Below, piece after piece: positions 26,060-35,540 of a DNA stretch of 64,000 nucleotides. Below the pieces are notes generated by a model. The model had not been told where the DNA came from, did not search any database, and saw only the letters and a list, made by a program, of their open reading frames with translations. The stretch covers positions 3,162,001-3,226,000 of the forward strand of contig NZ_SHKW01000001.1 in the NCBI RefSeq assembly GCF_004217555.1. The letters run 5' to 3'. Each line of letters starts with the position of its first letter. Positions within the stretch are counted from its first letter, which is position 1. The position numbers and the translations under genes were made by a program. This DNA comes from Edaphobacter modestus (GTDB lineage: Bacteria > Acidobacteriota > Terriglobia > Terriglobales > Acidobacteriaceae).

Positions 26060-26274
26060 CCCGGCCTGAACTTCTGGCGCTTCATGGCCGGGCTCGGCAG
26101 CCGCTTTTCGGCGATCTTCACCGTATTTCGCATCACGGGCATTCTCAAGGGATTCGGCACCACCGGCGTCTTCCTATTCATCGCGGCGTCCATGCTCCTC
26201 GTCATGGCGGGAATCGGCTTCATGGGACCGCCCACCCGCGATCTCGCGCTCGAAAAGATCTCGCATTTAAGTGG
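26060..26274 (+). pseudogene. C-terminal fragment of an MFS transporter
   Basis: One frame encodes FMAGLGSRFSAIFTVFRITG, GFGTTGVFLFIAASMLLVM and GFMGPPTRDLALEKISH, the last two membrane helices and cytoplasmic end typical of sugar-porter MFS proteins (the Pro-x-TR...LEEIS-type ending). Nothing upstream encodes the other helices, so this is a truncated remnant. It abuts the AT-rich promoter of the secreted protein gene. The 390 bp that follow, up to 26667, hold no gene I can support. Confidence 0.65.
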
Positions 26275-26667
26275 TGGTGAGCCGGACAGAAAAAATTGGG
26301 AGTCGTCCTCCGGGCCGCCACCCGAAAAATCCTGTCAAGGACAAAACCTTATAAAGCCCTGTAAACACTATGGATATATTTGCCGATTCGATAAGTCTCG
26401 GCTGCTAAACTTAATTCAAGGCATCGAAAACAGTCGGGGAAACCTCTCCAACATCACCTTTAGAAACAGGAATTAGTTGCAACCCGTTTGCTTAGAGAAT
26501 TTTGTACGGAGGTCCGCATTCAAGTCCTCTGTATTCAAGATTTTGCAACAAAACCAAGGGGAGGGAGTGCTTCATCCCTAAACCCGCAAAATGCCGCTAA
26601 GCTGGTGTCGCTATGGTAGCCTCCTCTAAGGGGTTGCACCGTTCAACGGCCACCTCGAACCACCCCT

Positions 26668-29289
26668 ATGGATGTGACCCCGAAAAGGCTCTGGCCGCCG
26701 GTTCTTTCTGCGGCATTTCTGCTCCTCACCTTGCAGCAGCCCTGCCTCTCGCAAACGGCGCCCCCGAACGCCGCGATCGGCTCCGCTGACCTTCCCGACG
26801 CCCCCCAGCCGCAAAACGCTCCCAAACCCAGCGAGACGCGCCGGAACTCACGCGACCAGGAGCCCGAGGACATCACCCTCGCCGGAACTCCGAAACGGCT
26901 CCTCAACGACCAAAAGGCCATCTGGACCAGCCCGCTCCGCCTCAAGCCCAGCGACGGAATCTGGCTCGTCCCCTTTGGAGTCGCCACCGGAATGTTGATC
27001 GGAAGCGATCATCACACCATGACGCAATCGATCCACCTGAACACCGACGCTCAGGACAAAGCCAACACCCTCTCCAGCGGTGCTCTTGTCGGTATCGGCG
27101 CTGTCCCCGCCTCCGCCTACCTCTGGAGCCTCTTCAACCACGCTCCTCAGGCGCACGAGACCGGTCTCCTCGCCGGCGAAGCAGCCATCAACGGACTCGC
27201 CGTCAATGAGGCGCTGAAGGTCGTCTTCCGCAGGGACCGCCCTGTGACCGATAACGCGAACGGTAAGTTCTTCAGCTCGCCCTGGAATAACGGATCTTTT
27301 CCCTCGAACCACGCCACCCTCGCATGGTCGATGGCCTCGGTCATCGCATCGGAGTATCCGGGCTGGCTGCCGCAGGCAGCGGTCTACGGCCTGGCAGGAA
27401 CGGTCAGCGTCAGCCGCGTCCTCTCCGAACAGCACTTCCCCTCCGACGTCCTCGTCGGCAGCGTCACCGGATGGCTGATCGGACGGTACGTCTATCACGC
27501 ACACCACAACTACACCCTTAATCCCTACGACTCACCTCGTCCTCTGCCCGCCAACTACATCGCCCGCAACCCGGCCACCGGACAGAACACGACCACCCTG
27601 CCTGCGCCCCCTCCGCCGCCCGGCTTCGGGCTTCCTCCCGACCCCATCGAACACCGGCCACCGCCGGTCTTCGACGCCGATCCCGACACCATCGGATCGA
27701 CCAACGTCCCCATGGACAGTTGGATCTATCCCACACTCGAGCGGCTCGCCGCCCTGGGCCTGATCCCGACACAGAATGTATCGATCCGACCCTGGACCCG
27801 CCAGGAATGTCTTCGCCAGCTTCATCAGGCGCAGGAAATCTCCGATCGCATCAGCCTGTCCAGTCCGCGCCTGGTCGCCGAAGCGCGACGCCTCATGACC
27901 GACCTCGACCGTGAGCTCTCGAAAGAATCGACCTCCTATGAGGAACTGGCTCTCGAGTCCGGCTATGCGCGCTATGGAACCATCGCCGGACCAGCCCTCA
28001 ATGACAGCTTCCACTTCGGCCAGACATGGTGGAACGACTTCGGGCGCCCCCAGGGCAGGGGCTCGAATGCAATCGCCGGCTTCTCGACACGCGCTCACTA
28101 TGGCCGTCTCTTCTTCTACGCTCGCGAAGAGCTGCAACACGGCCCCGGCAACCCGGCCCAGTCTCCCGAGATGAATCAGCTGATCAATCAGCTGGATCGT
28201 TTTGGACCGGATAGCCCCTACATTCCCATCACGCCCCAGCAGGCAGCCTACACCCGCCAGCGCCCCCTTGAGCTCTACGCAGGCATGGCCTTTGCCGGAA
28301 ATGCACTGTCCTTCGGCAAGCAGCAACTCTACTGGGGCCCAACCACCATGGGACCTCTTGCGTTCTCGAGCAACGCCGAACCAACCTACAGCCTGCGCTT
28401 CGTCTCCACCCGGCCGCATCCGCTGCCGTTCGTCCCATCGCTCGGAACCTATCGATTCGATGTCGTACTCGGTAAACTTTCCGGACACTCCTACCCTGCG
28501 CGTCCCTGGTACAACGGTCAGAAGATCGCCTTCAACTTCGGCGAGAACCTGGAGATCGGCTTCACCCGGTGGTCGGTCTTCTGGGGTGTTGGACATCCCA
28601 TCACACTGCACAGCTTCAAAGACAACATCTTCAGCTTCAATTCAACCGGAAGCTATGTTGGCAACGGAGCGGCTCCCTATGGTGACCGGCTGGATCCCGG
28701 CGATCGCAAGAGCAACTTCGACTTCCGCTACAGACTGCCGTTCCTGCAGAAGATCGTTACGCTGTACGCCGACGCCTACTCCGACGACGACCCGAGCCCC
28801 ATCTCGGCTCCACGGCGCGCCGTCTGGAATCCCGGCATTTACTTTGCGCGCCTTCCCTTCTTGCCTCATATGGATCTACGCGTCGAAGCCGTCAGTTCGC
28901 AGGGACTCGCGACAGACTTCGGGGGCCAGCACTTCTTCATGAACAATCAGTACCTGGACAGCAATACGAACAAAGGCTTTCTGTTAGGCAATGCAATTGG
29001 ACGAGATGGTCGCGCGATCGAAGGGCGTACCGGATACTGGTTCTCCGCGCGCACCCGTGTAGAAGCTGGCTACCGACAAAATAAAGTCAGCACGCTCTTC
29101 CTTCCCGGAGGCGGTACTATCACCGATGGTTTTGTGAACGGCTCCTATGCCATCAACCGGCACTGGACAGCGCAGGTCTTCACCCAGTACGAACGCTTTC
29201 TTATCCCGTCCTATGCGGCTGGATCACAGCACAACACCAGCGGCTGGATCCAGCTTACGTGGAATCCTGAGCTGAGCCTGCGCCGCTAA
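26668..29289 (+). CDS. PAP2 phosphatase-Wzi capsule assembly fusion protein
   Basis: An 873-aa protein with an N-terminal signal/anchor. Residues about 90-290 form a PAP2 phosphatase with all three motifs: K184-x6-RP (KVVFRRDRP), FPSNHA (His215) and SRVLSEQHFPSD. From about residue 340 to the end it is a capsule-assembly Wzi-type domain (WIYPTLERLAALGLIP at its start, beta-barrel strands through WIQLTWNPELSL). The phosphatase could recycle undecaprenyl pyrophosphate or dephosphorylate lipids, and the Wzi part would hold exported polysaccharide at the outer membrane. It stands next to the EPS locus. Its 3' end is partly duplicated immediately downstream. Confidence 0.87.
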   Translation: MDVTPKRLWPPVLSAAFLLLTLQQPCLSQTAPPNAAIGSADLPDAPQPQNAPKPSETRRNSRDQEPEDITLAGTPKRLLNDQKAIWTSPLRLKPSDGIWLVPFGVATGMLIGSDHHTMTQSIHLNTDAQDKANTLSSGALVGIGAVPASAYLWSLFNHAPQAHETGLLAGEAAINGLAVNEALKVVFRRDRPVTDNANGKFFSSPWNNGSFPSNHATLAWSMASVIASEYPGWLPQAAVYGLAGTVSVSRVLSEQHFPSDVLVGSVTGWLIGRYVYHAHHNYTLNPYDSPRPLPANYIARNPATGQNTTTLPAPPPPPGFGLPPDPIEHRPPPVFDADPDTIGSTNVPMDSWIYPTLERLAALGLIPTQNVSIRPWTRQECLRQLHQAQEISDRISLSSPRLVAEARRLMTDLDRELSKESTSYEELALESGYARYGTIAGPALNDSFHFGQTWWNDFGRPQGRGSNAIAGFSTRAHYGRLFFYAREELQHGPGNPAQSPEMNQLINQLDRFGPDSPYIPITPQQAAYTRQRPLELYAGMAFAGNALSFGKQQLYWGPTTMGPLAFSSNAEPTYSLRFVSTRPHPLPFVPSLGTYRFDVVLGKLSGHSYPARPWYNGQKIAFNFGENLEIGFTRWSVFWGVGHPITLHSFKDNIFSFNSTGSYVGNGAAPYGDRLDPGDRKSNFDFRYRLPFLQKIVTLYADAYSDDDPSPISAPRRAVWNPGIYFARLPFLPHMDLRVEAVSSQGLATDFGGQHFFMNNQYLDSNTNKGFLLGNAIGRDGRAIEGRTGYWFSARTRVEAGYRQNKVSTLFLPGGGTITDGFVNGSYAINRHWTAQVFTQYERFLIPSYAAGSQHNTSGWIQLTWNPELSLRR

Positions 29290-29349
29290 TGTTATCCAAG
29301 TCTGCATTACACGATGACATGCAACGATACAAACGACGCTGACTCCACG

Positions 29350-29728
29350 GTGGCGCTACAAGTGTTTCTTTCAGGCGGAGGCGCCATCACCGATGGATTT
29401 GTGAATGGCTCTTATGCCATCAACCGGCACTGGAGGGCTCAGGTCTTCACTCAATACGAGAGGCATCCCGTCCTATTGGGCAGGATCACAGCACAATACC
29501 GGCAACTGGTTCCAGTTGACTTGGAGTTCATCATTAGATGGACGCAGAGTGACCGATCTAGTTTTCCGACTAGCTCCAAAATTTTGGGTGCATGGAGAGT
29601 CGCCGCTTCCAATAGAGGTTGAGTTTACTTTCCATACGTCCATCTCTAACAATCTCGGCCGTGTCAATGCATTTTTGAGCGTAGGACGGCACTCACTCCG
29701 AGGAGCTGTTTCGTTACGCTTTGGTTGA
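29350..29728 (+). pseudogene. duplicated 3' fragment of the PAP2-Wzi gene
   Basis: The sequence from about 29358 to 29526 repeats 29095-29265: GGGAITDGFVNGSYAINRHW in one frame, then after a frame change IPSYWAGSQHNTGNWFQLTW. A further GRRVTDLVFRLAPKFWVHGE stretch after it has no counterpart in the upstream copy and reads open to 29728. It is a partial tandem duplication or the 3' end of a second, lost Wzi gene. Confidence 0.75.
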
Positions 29729-29774
29729 ACAAACTCATCATCGTCGACTAAGGGTTCGGGAGAAGGAGCCGAAC

Positions 29775-30163
29775 ATGATCATTGTAGGAGTGGATTATCA
29801 TCCAAGCGTTCAGCAGGTAGCGTTTTTAGATACGGAGACGGGCGAGAACGGCGACTGAACCTTGACCTGTCTTCGCTGTAGATCGCGATAGAAACGCTCT
29901 GCCTCTCCATCGCTGTGGGAAGTTCTCTGTTGCGCTTTCTACTGGTGGAGGCAGCCCAGGCCGCTGTCCGCTGGAACCCCGACTGGCGACGTCGCTTCGT
30001 TCATCTGGCCATGCGTCGCGACCGCCGCATCGCTAAGGTTGCGATGGCACGCAAACTGGCCGTCAGCCTCTACTGGATGTGGCGTAAGGAATTCGATTAC
30101 CCACAGACTTTGCAGTTCGGTTCGCACGCGGGAAAGCCTGTATACGTCCATGGTGTGAAGTAA
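29775..30163 (+). mobile_element. decayed IS110-family element (transposase with internal deletion)
   Basis: The N-terminus MIIVGVDYHPSVQQVAFLDT (29775-29858, then stop) is the DEDD start typical of IS110 transposases. After about 55 bp the C-terminal end follows in another frame: SSLLRFLLVEAAQAAVRW, RRFVHLAMRRDRRIAKVAMA and LYWMWRKEFDY. The central part, more than 200 residues, is missing. It differs in sequence from the intact IS at 31107. Confidence 0.82.
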
Positions 30164-30315
30164 ATCACCGCCCACTTGATTGGGCATCCCGCTCCCTATC
30201 CAGGGAGTTCGAAGTAGTAATCATGGTCGAACGTGCGATCGGAGAGATGGTTGGGTCGGACCGAATTCCGCCCGAAAGATTACATGCGAACCCTTCGGTC
30301 GTCGATGCCCAGAGT

Positions 30316-31040
30316 CTAATCGCGCCTCGACAGAGCAAACTCTGTTATGAAATCACGTCGGTAGGCAATCCATTTCAATGCCGTGCGCAGAAGGGCCGAC
30401 GGAATGAACCACCATGCTCCTAGCCAGAGATGGCTCAACTCCGAACGCACAAAACGCGTTCCTTCGCGGCCAGTACCACCAAACTCTCGACGAAGCCATG
30501 CTTCGCGCGCATGAAGCACTCCAATATCGAAGTACCGACGCACTTCCTGCCACCAAGTATAGCTATGCGAATGGTAAACCTTGGCTTCAGCCACATAAGC
30601 AATCTTCCAACCACCAAAAGAGGCTCCGCCGCAGCAACCGTGTCTTCTCCGAAAATTACATCCTTCCGAAATCCGCCTACCTTCATGAGGGAAGTCCGAC
30701 GATAGGCAGCAAAAGAATTTGAGCTGAAGATGGACTTGAACCCGAGCTGCTCTCTATCTGCAAGAACACGAAGACTTGATTGCTCCGGATAATTGAACAG
30801 CCGCGCATGGGCTTCGATGGGATTTGCCTCTGGACGGGGAAGTTGACGCCCATATGCAACACCAACAGTAGAATCTTCAAAGGCACGAATCAGAGTAGGA
30901 ATCGCCGTGGAGTCCGCCAATGGAGCATCCTGGGTGAGAAATACGACGATCTCTGCATCCGGACAAATCTCAACTCCTAATTGGCGCGTCCGTGATTGAA
31001 TTGCTCTCGTGGAATCAATCGCGTCTGGAAACCCGCTTAC
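30316..31040 (-). pseudogene. GT2 rhamnosyltransferase-like gene, 5' end lost and frameshifted
   Basis: Reading from the right: LIPREQFNHG (frame 2), then after a missing base TRQLGVEICPDAEIVVFLTQ and ADSTAIPTLIRAFEDSTVGV (frame 1), PRPEANPIEAHARLFNYPEQ, SSNSFAAYRRTSLMKVGGF with DVIFGEDT. After a second frame change come WKIAYVAEAKVYHSHSYTWW and RYFDIGVLHAREAWL. These are blocks of GT2 rhamnosyltransferases in order. At least two frameshifts are present, and the first 60 or so codons are absent because the IS110 element abuts the break. Confidence 0.8.
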
Positions 31041-31106
31041 TAAGATGGTCCGCCGCTTGATCTTCCCCGGAAGATCTTGTAGGCAGATTCAAGGAGGATC
31101 ATCGAC

Positions 31107-32138
31107 ATGCAGATTCGATCGGTTGGTATTGACCTTGGCAAGACGACCTTTCACCTGGTGGCACTTGGTGATAACGGCAAGGTGCTGCTGAAGAAGAAGT
31201 TTACCCAGAAGCAGTTGATTGCCTTCACCGCGAACATGCAGACCTGCTTGATCGGGATGGAAGCATGTTCGGGGTCGCACTTCCTCGGCCGTGCTTTACG
31301 GGAACAAGGTCATGATGTGAAGTTGATTCCAGCCCAGTTCGTGAAGCCGTTTGTGAAGTCGAACAAGAACGATTTCATCGACGCTGAAGCGATTGCTGAG
31401 GCCGTGGATCGCGAGAACATGCGCTTCGTGCCGATCAAGACAGATGATCAGCTCGACCTGCAAGCTCTCCATCGCGTGCGTGACCGGCTCATGGCGCGAA
31501 GAACCGCTCTGATCAACCAGATTCGTGCGTTTCTGCTGGTGCGAGGCACAGTGTTCGCCAAGAGCCCGATTCGGCTGAGGGAAGCTCTGCCTGAGGTGCT
31601 TGAGAACGTCAACGAGAACCTCACCCCGAGAATGCGGAACCTGGTTGCCATGCTGTGGAGCGAGTGGAAGGACCTGGAGCTTCAGATCGTGCAGATGAAC
31701 GACGAAGTGGAACGGATCGCTTCGAGCGATGAAGCGTGTCGGAGACTGCGGCAGATTCCTGGTATCGGACCGCTGGTTGCAACCGCGATCGTGGCCTCCA
31801 TCGGTAACGGCGCAGCCTTCCGCAAGGGGCGAGAGTTCGCGGCCTGGTTGGGGCTACTACCGAACCAGCATTCGACCGGTGGCAAGGTGAGGCTGTATGG
31901 AATCAGCAAGCGCGGTAACTCTTACCTGCGCAAGATCCTGATTCATGGAGCACGCGCGGTCGTATTGCGATCCAAGCGGGACCGAATCGCGATGGGCCCC
32001 TGGATGACCTCGCTTGAGACGAGGGCGCCACGAAACGTATTGATCGTGGCAACAGCACACAAACTGGCGCGGATCGCGTGGGCAGTGCTCTCGACGGGCC
32101 AGCACTATCGAGCAGTACCCGAGGCAGTGACAGTATAA
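31107..32138 (+). CDS. IS110-family transposase (IS1111 group)
   Basis: A 343-aa DEDD recombinase. The N-terminal RuvC-like domain starts VGIDLGKTTFHLVALGDNG and continues with LIGMEACSGSHFLGRAL, KLIPAQFVKPFVKSNKNDF and IDAEAIAEA. The C-terminal Transposase_20 domain has LRQIPGIGPLVATAIVASIG, the catalytic Ser region GKVRLYGISKRGNSYLRKIL, and HKLARIAWAVLS. No frameshift or stop is visible, so it appears functional. Insertion is RNA-guided in this family. An AAGGAGG site lies 9 nt before the ATG. Confidence 0.93.
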   Translation: MQIRSVGIDLGKTTFHLVALGDNGKVLLKKKFTQKQLIAFTANMQTCLIGMEACSGSHFLGRALREQGHDVKLIPAQFVKPFVKSNKNDFIDAEAIAEAVDRENMRFVPIKTDDQLDLQALHRVRDRLMARRTALINQIRAFLLVRGTVFAKSPIRLREALPEVLENVNENLTPRMRNLVAMLWSEWKDLELQIVQMNDEVERIASSDEACRRLRQIPGIGPLVATAIVASIGNGAAFRKGREFAAWLGLLPNQHSTGGKVRLYGISKRGNSYLRKILIHGARAVVLRSKRDRIAMGPWMTSLETRAPRNVLIVATAHKLARIAWAVLSTGQHYRAVPEAVTV

Positions 32139-32300
32139 GCAGGCTTAGAAACCAGCAACATCAAGTTCTCCCCACCGAGGTCTGCACCGGATAAGTGAAG
32201 ATGAAAGAACAGTCAAAACGGCGCACCTGAAACCTGCTTGCCGAAATGGCCCATACGAGGCCGGGCGTTTTCAAAGGACAGGTACGCGGCGTATCTCATC
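32139..32300 (+). ncRNA. candidate bridge (seek) RNA region of the IS1111 element
   Basis: In the IS1111 group the guide RNA is encoded in the noncoding end downstream of the transposase. This is the only noncoding segment of sufficient size in the element. I have not folded it, and the guide loops are not identified; the assignment rests on family knowledge and position. Confidence 0.4.
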
Positions 32301-32339
32301 AAGCCCAGGAGAAAACTCTCCACCTAAAAGGCCGAATAC

Positions 32340-32541
32340 ATTGACGCAGACTTTCCTTCATTCGAAACTTTTCCCTTGCATTCACACGGCGGACCATACA
32401 TTCGGCAACTTCAGTTCCGTCCGTCGATTCGGAATCGAGTATGAGCACCATCTCGGCAGAGATATTGGCCAGTAGCGCTTGGCTAACGCGCTGCCAATCA
32501 CCTGCAGCGTTGAGTGTCGGAACAATGACTGCTACTTTCAT
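32340..32541 (-). pseudogene. N-terminal fragment of a GT2 glycosyltransferase
   Basis: ATG at 32541 opens MKVAVIVPTLNAAGDWQRVS and EMVLILDSESTDGTEVA, the nucleotide-binding start of GT2 rhamnosyltransferases with DSxSTDGT. Homology fades after VNAREKF, and the frame soon ends in sequence next to the IS. It overlaps in homology with the fragment left of the IS, so the two pieces may come from two related genes. It begins about 50 bp left of the wza-like gene's 3' end. Confidence 0.75.
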
Positions 32542-32593
32542 AGGGGCGCGGAGCCCAAACGGACCCAACTGGCGAATCCTTTCCCAGACCCTC

Positions 32594-35383
32594 TTATTGT
32601 CCCAGCACTGTATTTGCGGCGGCGATGGCAATACCGAACTGCCCTACAATCTGGGCGATGTCAACAATAAGACGCATAGTCTTTCCTTGGTCGAGGTTTA
32701 GCGGTATTACGATGGTATCGCCCGGATACACGTGGAGAGAGTTAAAACCGTTTCCGCGAAGAGACGAGCTGTACTGCTTACTGATCACTGCACCTCCAGC
32801 CCGAATCACATACGCGCGCTTACTATCAGCATCACGATTCGCACCGCCAGCCAAGCGTATAAAGTCTCCTACTCGTCGGTGAGGATCATACATGAACGAA
32901 TTCTGATTGTAGACGGCACCATCAACGTTGACCGTAGGCGGAACACGAGGAACGATAAATCGGTCTCCATCCTCCAGCGGCAGATCGGGTAACTGCTCAA
33001 TACTATGACTATCCACCGGTAGCTCGAGCACAATTCGACCACTAGCTCGAGCTCGACGCAAGCTGTTAACAATGTTCTGATTTTGTTGTTGGGCTGCGGC
33101 TGCTGCGGCAGTATCCTGCGGATTGATGGAGCGACTTGCGTTGGCGCTTGCGACTGTGCTAGCTTGCAACGCGATTTGATCAACGTATTCGTTCAGGCGA
33201 GCCTGTTGCACTCGTCGCGTTGATTCTCTCGTGAACTCCGACCCATACAGATAAGCCTCAGGCGTTAACCCGCCCGCTCGCTGCACGACCTGCCGCAACG
33301 TCTCGCCGGCTCTCACGCTATAAACTCCAGCGGAGTTGAATTCACCCTCCAAGCGAACGAATCTGGTCTGCTGCGCCTGAGGAACACGAATGTCAGCCTT
33401 GGAGAAAATCGTGACGACGTCTCCTGGCAGCAACTCTAGATTTTGGGAGGAATCCCCCTCAAGCACCACCTTACCGAGGTTAAACGGGAGCAGCGAGGTG
33501 GTGAGATTTTCTTTGCTCTGCCTTTCAACGACGGCGTACGACCAATCAATATCTGGTTCGCTAAGTTTGACGTCATTCTTTGGCTGAAACTGCCCCGAAG
33601 AGGCATTACGAGAACTCGTCCCAAGACTGGCGCTCGCCGCACTTGCCCGCTCCGACCCCGTCGTGTCGATTGGCTGTGTCTGGCTAGCCCCTAACGCGTT
33701 GTTCTGTTGTTGAAAATTGGTTTGGGAATTGTACGGAGCCAATCGGTCTACATACTTCGGAATGTCCGAAAGACTAGCACAATTCAATTCATCGTCGCCG
33801 GTCGTTGCGGTAGTTCTATCCTCCATCATTGGGTTACGCAAAGAGTTGGACGACATGGAATCTTGATCACTCATTCGCCTATCGCCGTTTACAGCTGGGT
33901 AGCCCCTCAAAGCCCTGTATTCCGGTGTTGACGAATAACGCCAGAACGGATCGTCACCTTCCTCTCCAACCGGAATACCATAACGCAGGGTCGGAACACC
34001 GTATGGAGTTCTCGGAAGGCATGTAGGAATGTAGGTCATCATGGGCTGACCAAGCTGGCTGCGCTTGAGCCAATAATCCCGCGTAATCAATGAATCTTTA
34101 TCTGGCAGAAGGTCTTTTACCCGCATCCCGGGCTTCCACATGTAACGCCCCGGATTCGCCACATTGCCTCGAAGTGTAATTGCGCCCTTGAACTCACCCG
34201 CGACGGCTACAAGTTCCAACAAATCGCCATCTTGCACTGGAGTTGCTTTCCCTTGCGTATCTAACGAGACGTCCAGGGTGCTGCGCATATGGCGCTCATC
34301 GATCCGCTCCAGCCGAATCGCGTCGCGCGATGCGATACTCGTCAGCCCTGCGGCCAGGTCCAACACATCACCCACCGTAGTACTATCGGCCGATTTCAAC
34401 TCGTATATAGACGGGACCTTCACGTTTCCCGCCACGGCTACTTGAGGCCCTACCGGAGGAATGTAAATTACATCTCCCGGAAGAAGGGCGACATCGTTTG
34501 ACTTGTCGCCCCGAACAAGCAGGTCATAAAGATCGAAGTCTACGATCAGTTTGCCGCCGCGCTTCAATTGAATATGTCGAAGACTGCCTTGGGGAGATGG
34601 CCCACCCGTAGCAAAGATCGCATTCACCAAAGTGCTAAGCGAGCTAATCGTGTAGGTGCCAGGACGGCGGGCTTGCCCAACCACAAAAACCTGGATCGAG
34701 CGCAGTTGCCCCATGTTCACATTGAGGTCAAAGTTACGGAACAACTTGTTCATCTGAGACTTCAGATAGGGCTGTACCTGCTCAAACCTCAAGCCTGCAA
34801 CCTGAACAGTTCCAACCTGCGGGATGAAGATCCCCCCGGAACGATCTACGATGAAACGGCCATTGAGAGTGACCTGTCCCCAGGACTGAATCAGAAGTTC
34901 ATCGCCTGGCCCTAGAAGATAATCCGGAGTAACAGGAGCGGTATTGACCGGGGAAAACGTTGAGGGAGGATTGCGAAATAGAGCAGCCCCGAAAATGGGA
35001 AGCATCTTTCCAGTGGAGTTCGCTACAAACTGCTGGAATTCCGTTGGAGGATCAAGTGGCAATATGGAGAATGGGTTGAACGTCTGCTGTAGCTGATTCT
35101 GGTTCTGGTTCCCATTCTGCATTTGTGCAGCAGAATTGGGCTGCAGGACAATTCCCTGAGGCGATGAAGGTGCCGATGTCTGCGGCGCTCGATATTGATC
35201 ACTGTACCCCCCGCAATTCACATCTCCAGGAGTACACGAACTCTGCTCTTGTCCCGGCGAACTTCCAAGACTCTGGACCGGCAGTTGTCCCGAAGCTGCA
35301 ACTCCGCAAGACAGAAAAACCACGGCATAGGTAAACCCGCGAAGCCGCGCAAAACCAGACTGCTCCCTACCAAATTCTCGCAA
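32594..35383 (-). CDS. polysaccharide export protein with multiple SLBB domains (Wza-like)
   Basis: A 929-aa outer-membrane export protein. Order: N-terminal signal/anchor (FTYAVVFLSCGVAASG), a Gln/Asn/Ser-rich linker (about 40-110), a Poly_export domain (YLLGPGDELLIQSWGQVTLN; FIPQVGTVQVAGLRFEQV), then several SLBB repeats (VFVVGQARRPGTYTISSLST; VAVAGNVKVPSIYELKSAD; ITLRGNVANPGRYMWKPGM; VRLEGEFNSAGVYSVRAGE; VNVDGAVYNQNSFMYDPHR). It ends with a hydrophobic helix (VDIAQIVGQFGIAIAAANTV) that may replace the Wza barrel helix. About twice Wza's length, as is usual in Acidobacteria. It should form the outer-membrane pore of the EPS system. Confidence 0.9.
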   Translation of the reverse strand: MREFGREQSGFARLRGFTYAVVFLSCGVAASGQLPVQSLGSSPGQEQSSCTPGDVNCGGYSDQYRAPQTSAPSSPQGIVLQPNSAAQMQNGNQNQNQLQQTFNPFSILPLDPPTEFQQFVANSTGKMLPIFGAALFRNPPSTFSPVNTAPVTPDYLLGPGDELLIQSWGQVTLNGRFIVDRSGGIFIPQVGTVQVAGLRFEQVQPYLKSQMNKLFRNFDLNVNMGQLRSIQVFVVGQARRPGTYTISSLSTLVNAIFATGGPSPQGSLRHIQLKRGGKLIVDFDLYDLLVRGDKSNDVALLPGDVIYIPPVGPQVAVAGNVKVPSIYELKSADSTTVGDVLDLAAGLTSIASRDAIRLERIDERHMRSTLDVSLDTQGKATPVQDGDLLELVAVAGEFKGAITLRGNVANPGRYMWKPGMRVKDLLPDKDSLITRDYWLKRSQLGQPMMTYIPTCLPRTPYGVPTLRYGIPVGEEGDDPFWRYSSTPEYRALRGYPAVNGDRRMSDQDSMSSNSLRNPMMEDRTTATTGDDELNCASLSDIPKYVDRLAPYNSQTNFQQQNNALGASQTQPIDTTGSERASAASASLGTSSRNASSGQFQPKNDVKLSEPDIDWSYAVVERQSKENLTTSLLPFNLGKVVLEGDSSQNLELLPGDVVTIFSKADIRVPQAQQTRFVRLEGEFNSAGVYSVRAGETLRQVVQRAGGLTPEAYLYGSEFTRESTRRVQQARLNEYVDQIALQASTVASANASRSINPQDTAAAAAAQQQNQNIVNSLRRARASGRIVLELPVDSHSIEQLPDLPLEDGDRFIVPRVPPTVNVDGAVYNQNSFMYDPHRRVGDFIRLAGGANRDADSKRAYVIRAGGAVISKQYSSSLRGNGFNSLHVYPGDTIVIPLNLDQGKTMRLIVDIAQIVGQFGIAIAAANTVLGQ

Positions 35384-35540
35384 ACCGATTAACCTCTCTG
35401 AACATTCCTCGCGAAAGGCCTCTGGCGAGGCTGCATCCGCAGTTCAAAACCGCTGTCTTGAGCATACTCGAACGATTTTCTCACTCGGAGAAAAGGGAAG
35501 GACGCAACTTCCGCGATACCGGCGCTCCCTAGTTTTGGGG

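Larger units (their letters stand above)
31050..32305 (+). mobile_element. IS110-family (IS1111 group) insertion sequence
   Basis: Element around the intact transposase at 31107-32138. Possible subterminal inverted repeats are GCTTGAT at 31055-31061 and ATCAAGC at 32298-32304, as seen in IS1111-group elements; the exact tips are not certain. The roughly 160 bp after the transposase would hold the bridge/seek RNA in this group. Both flanks are glycosyltransferase remnants. Confidence 0.7.

Noticed and set aside
27532..28611. 359-codon minus-strand frame
   Set aside because: Antisense to the PAP2-Wzi gene, which has clear motifs in its own frame.
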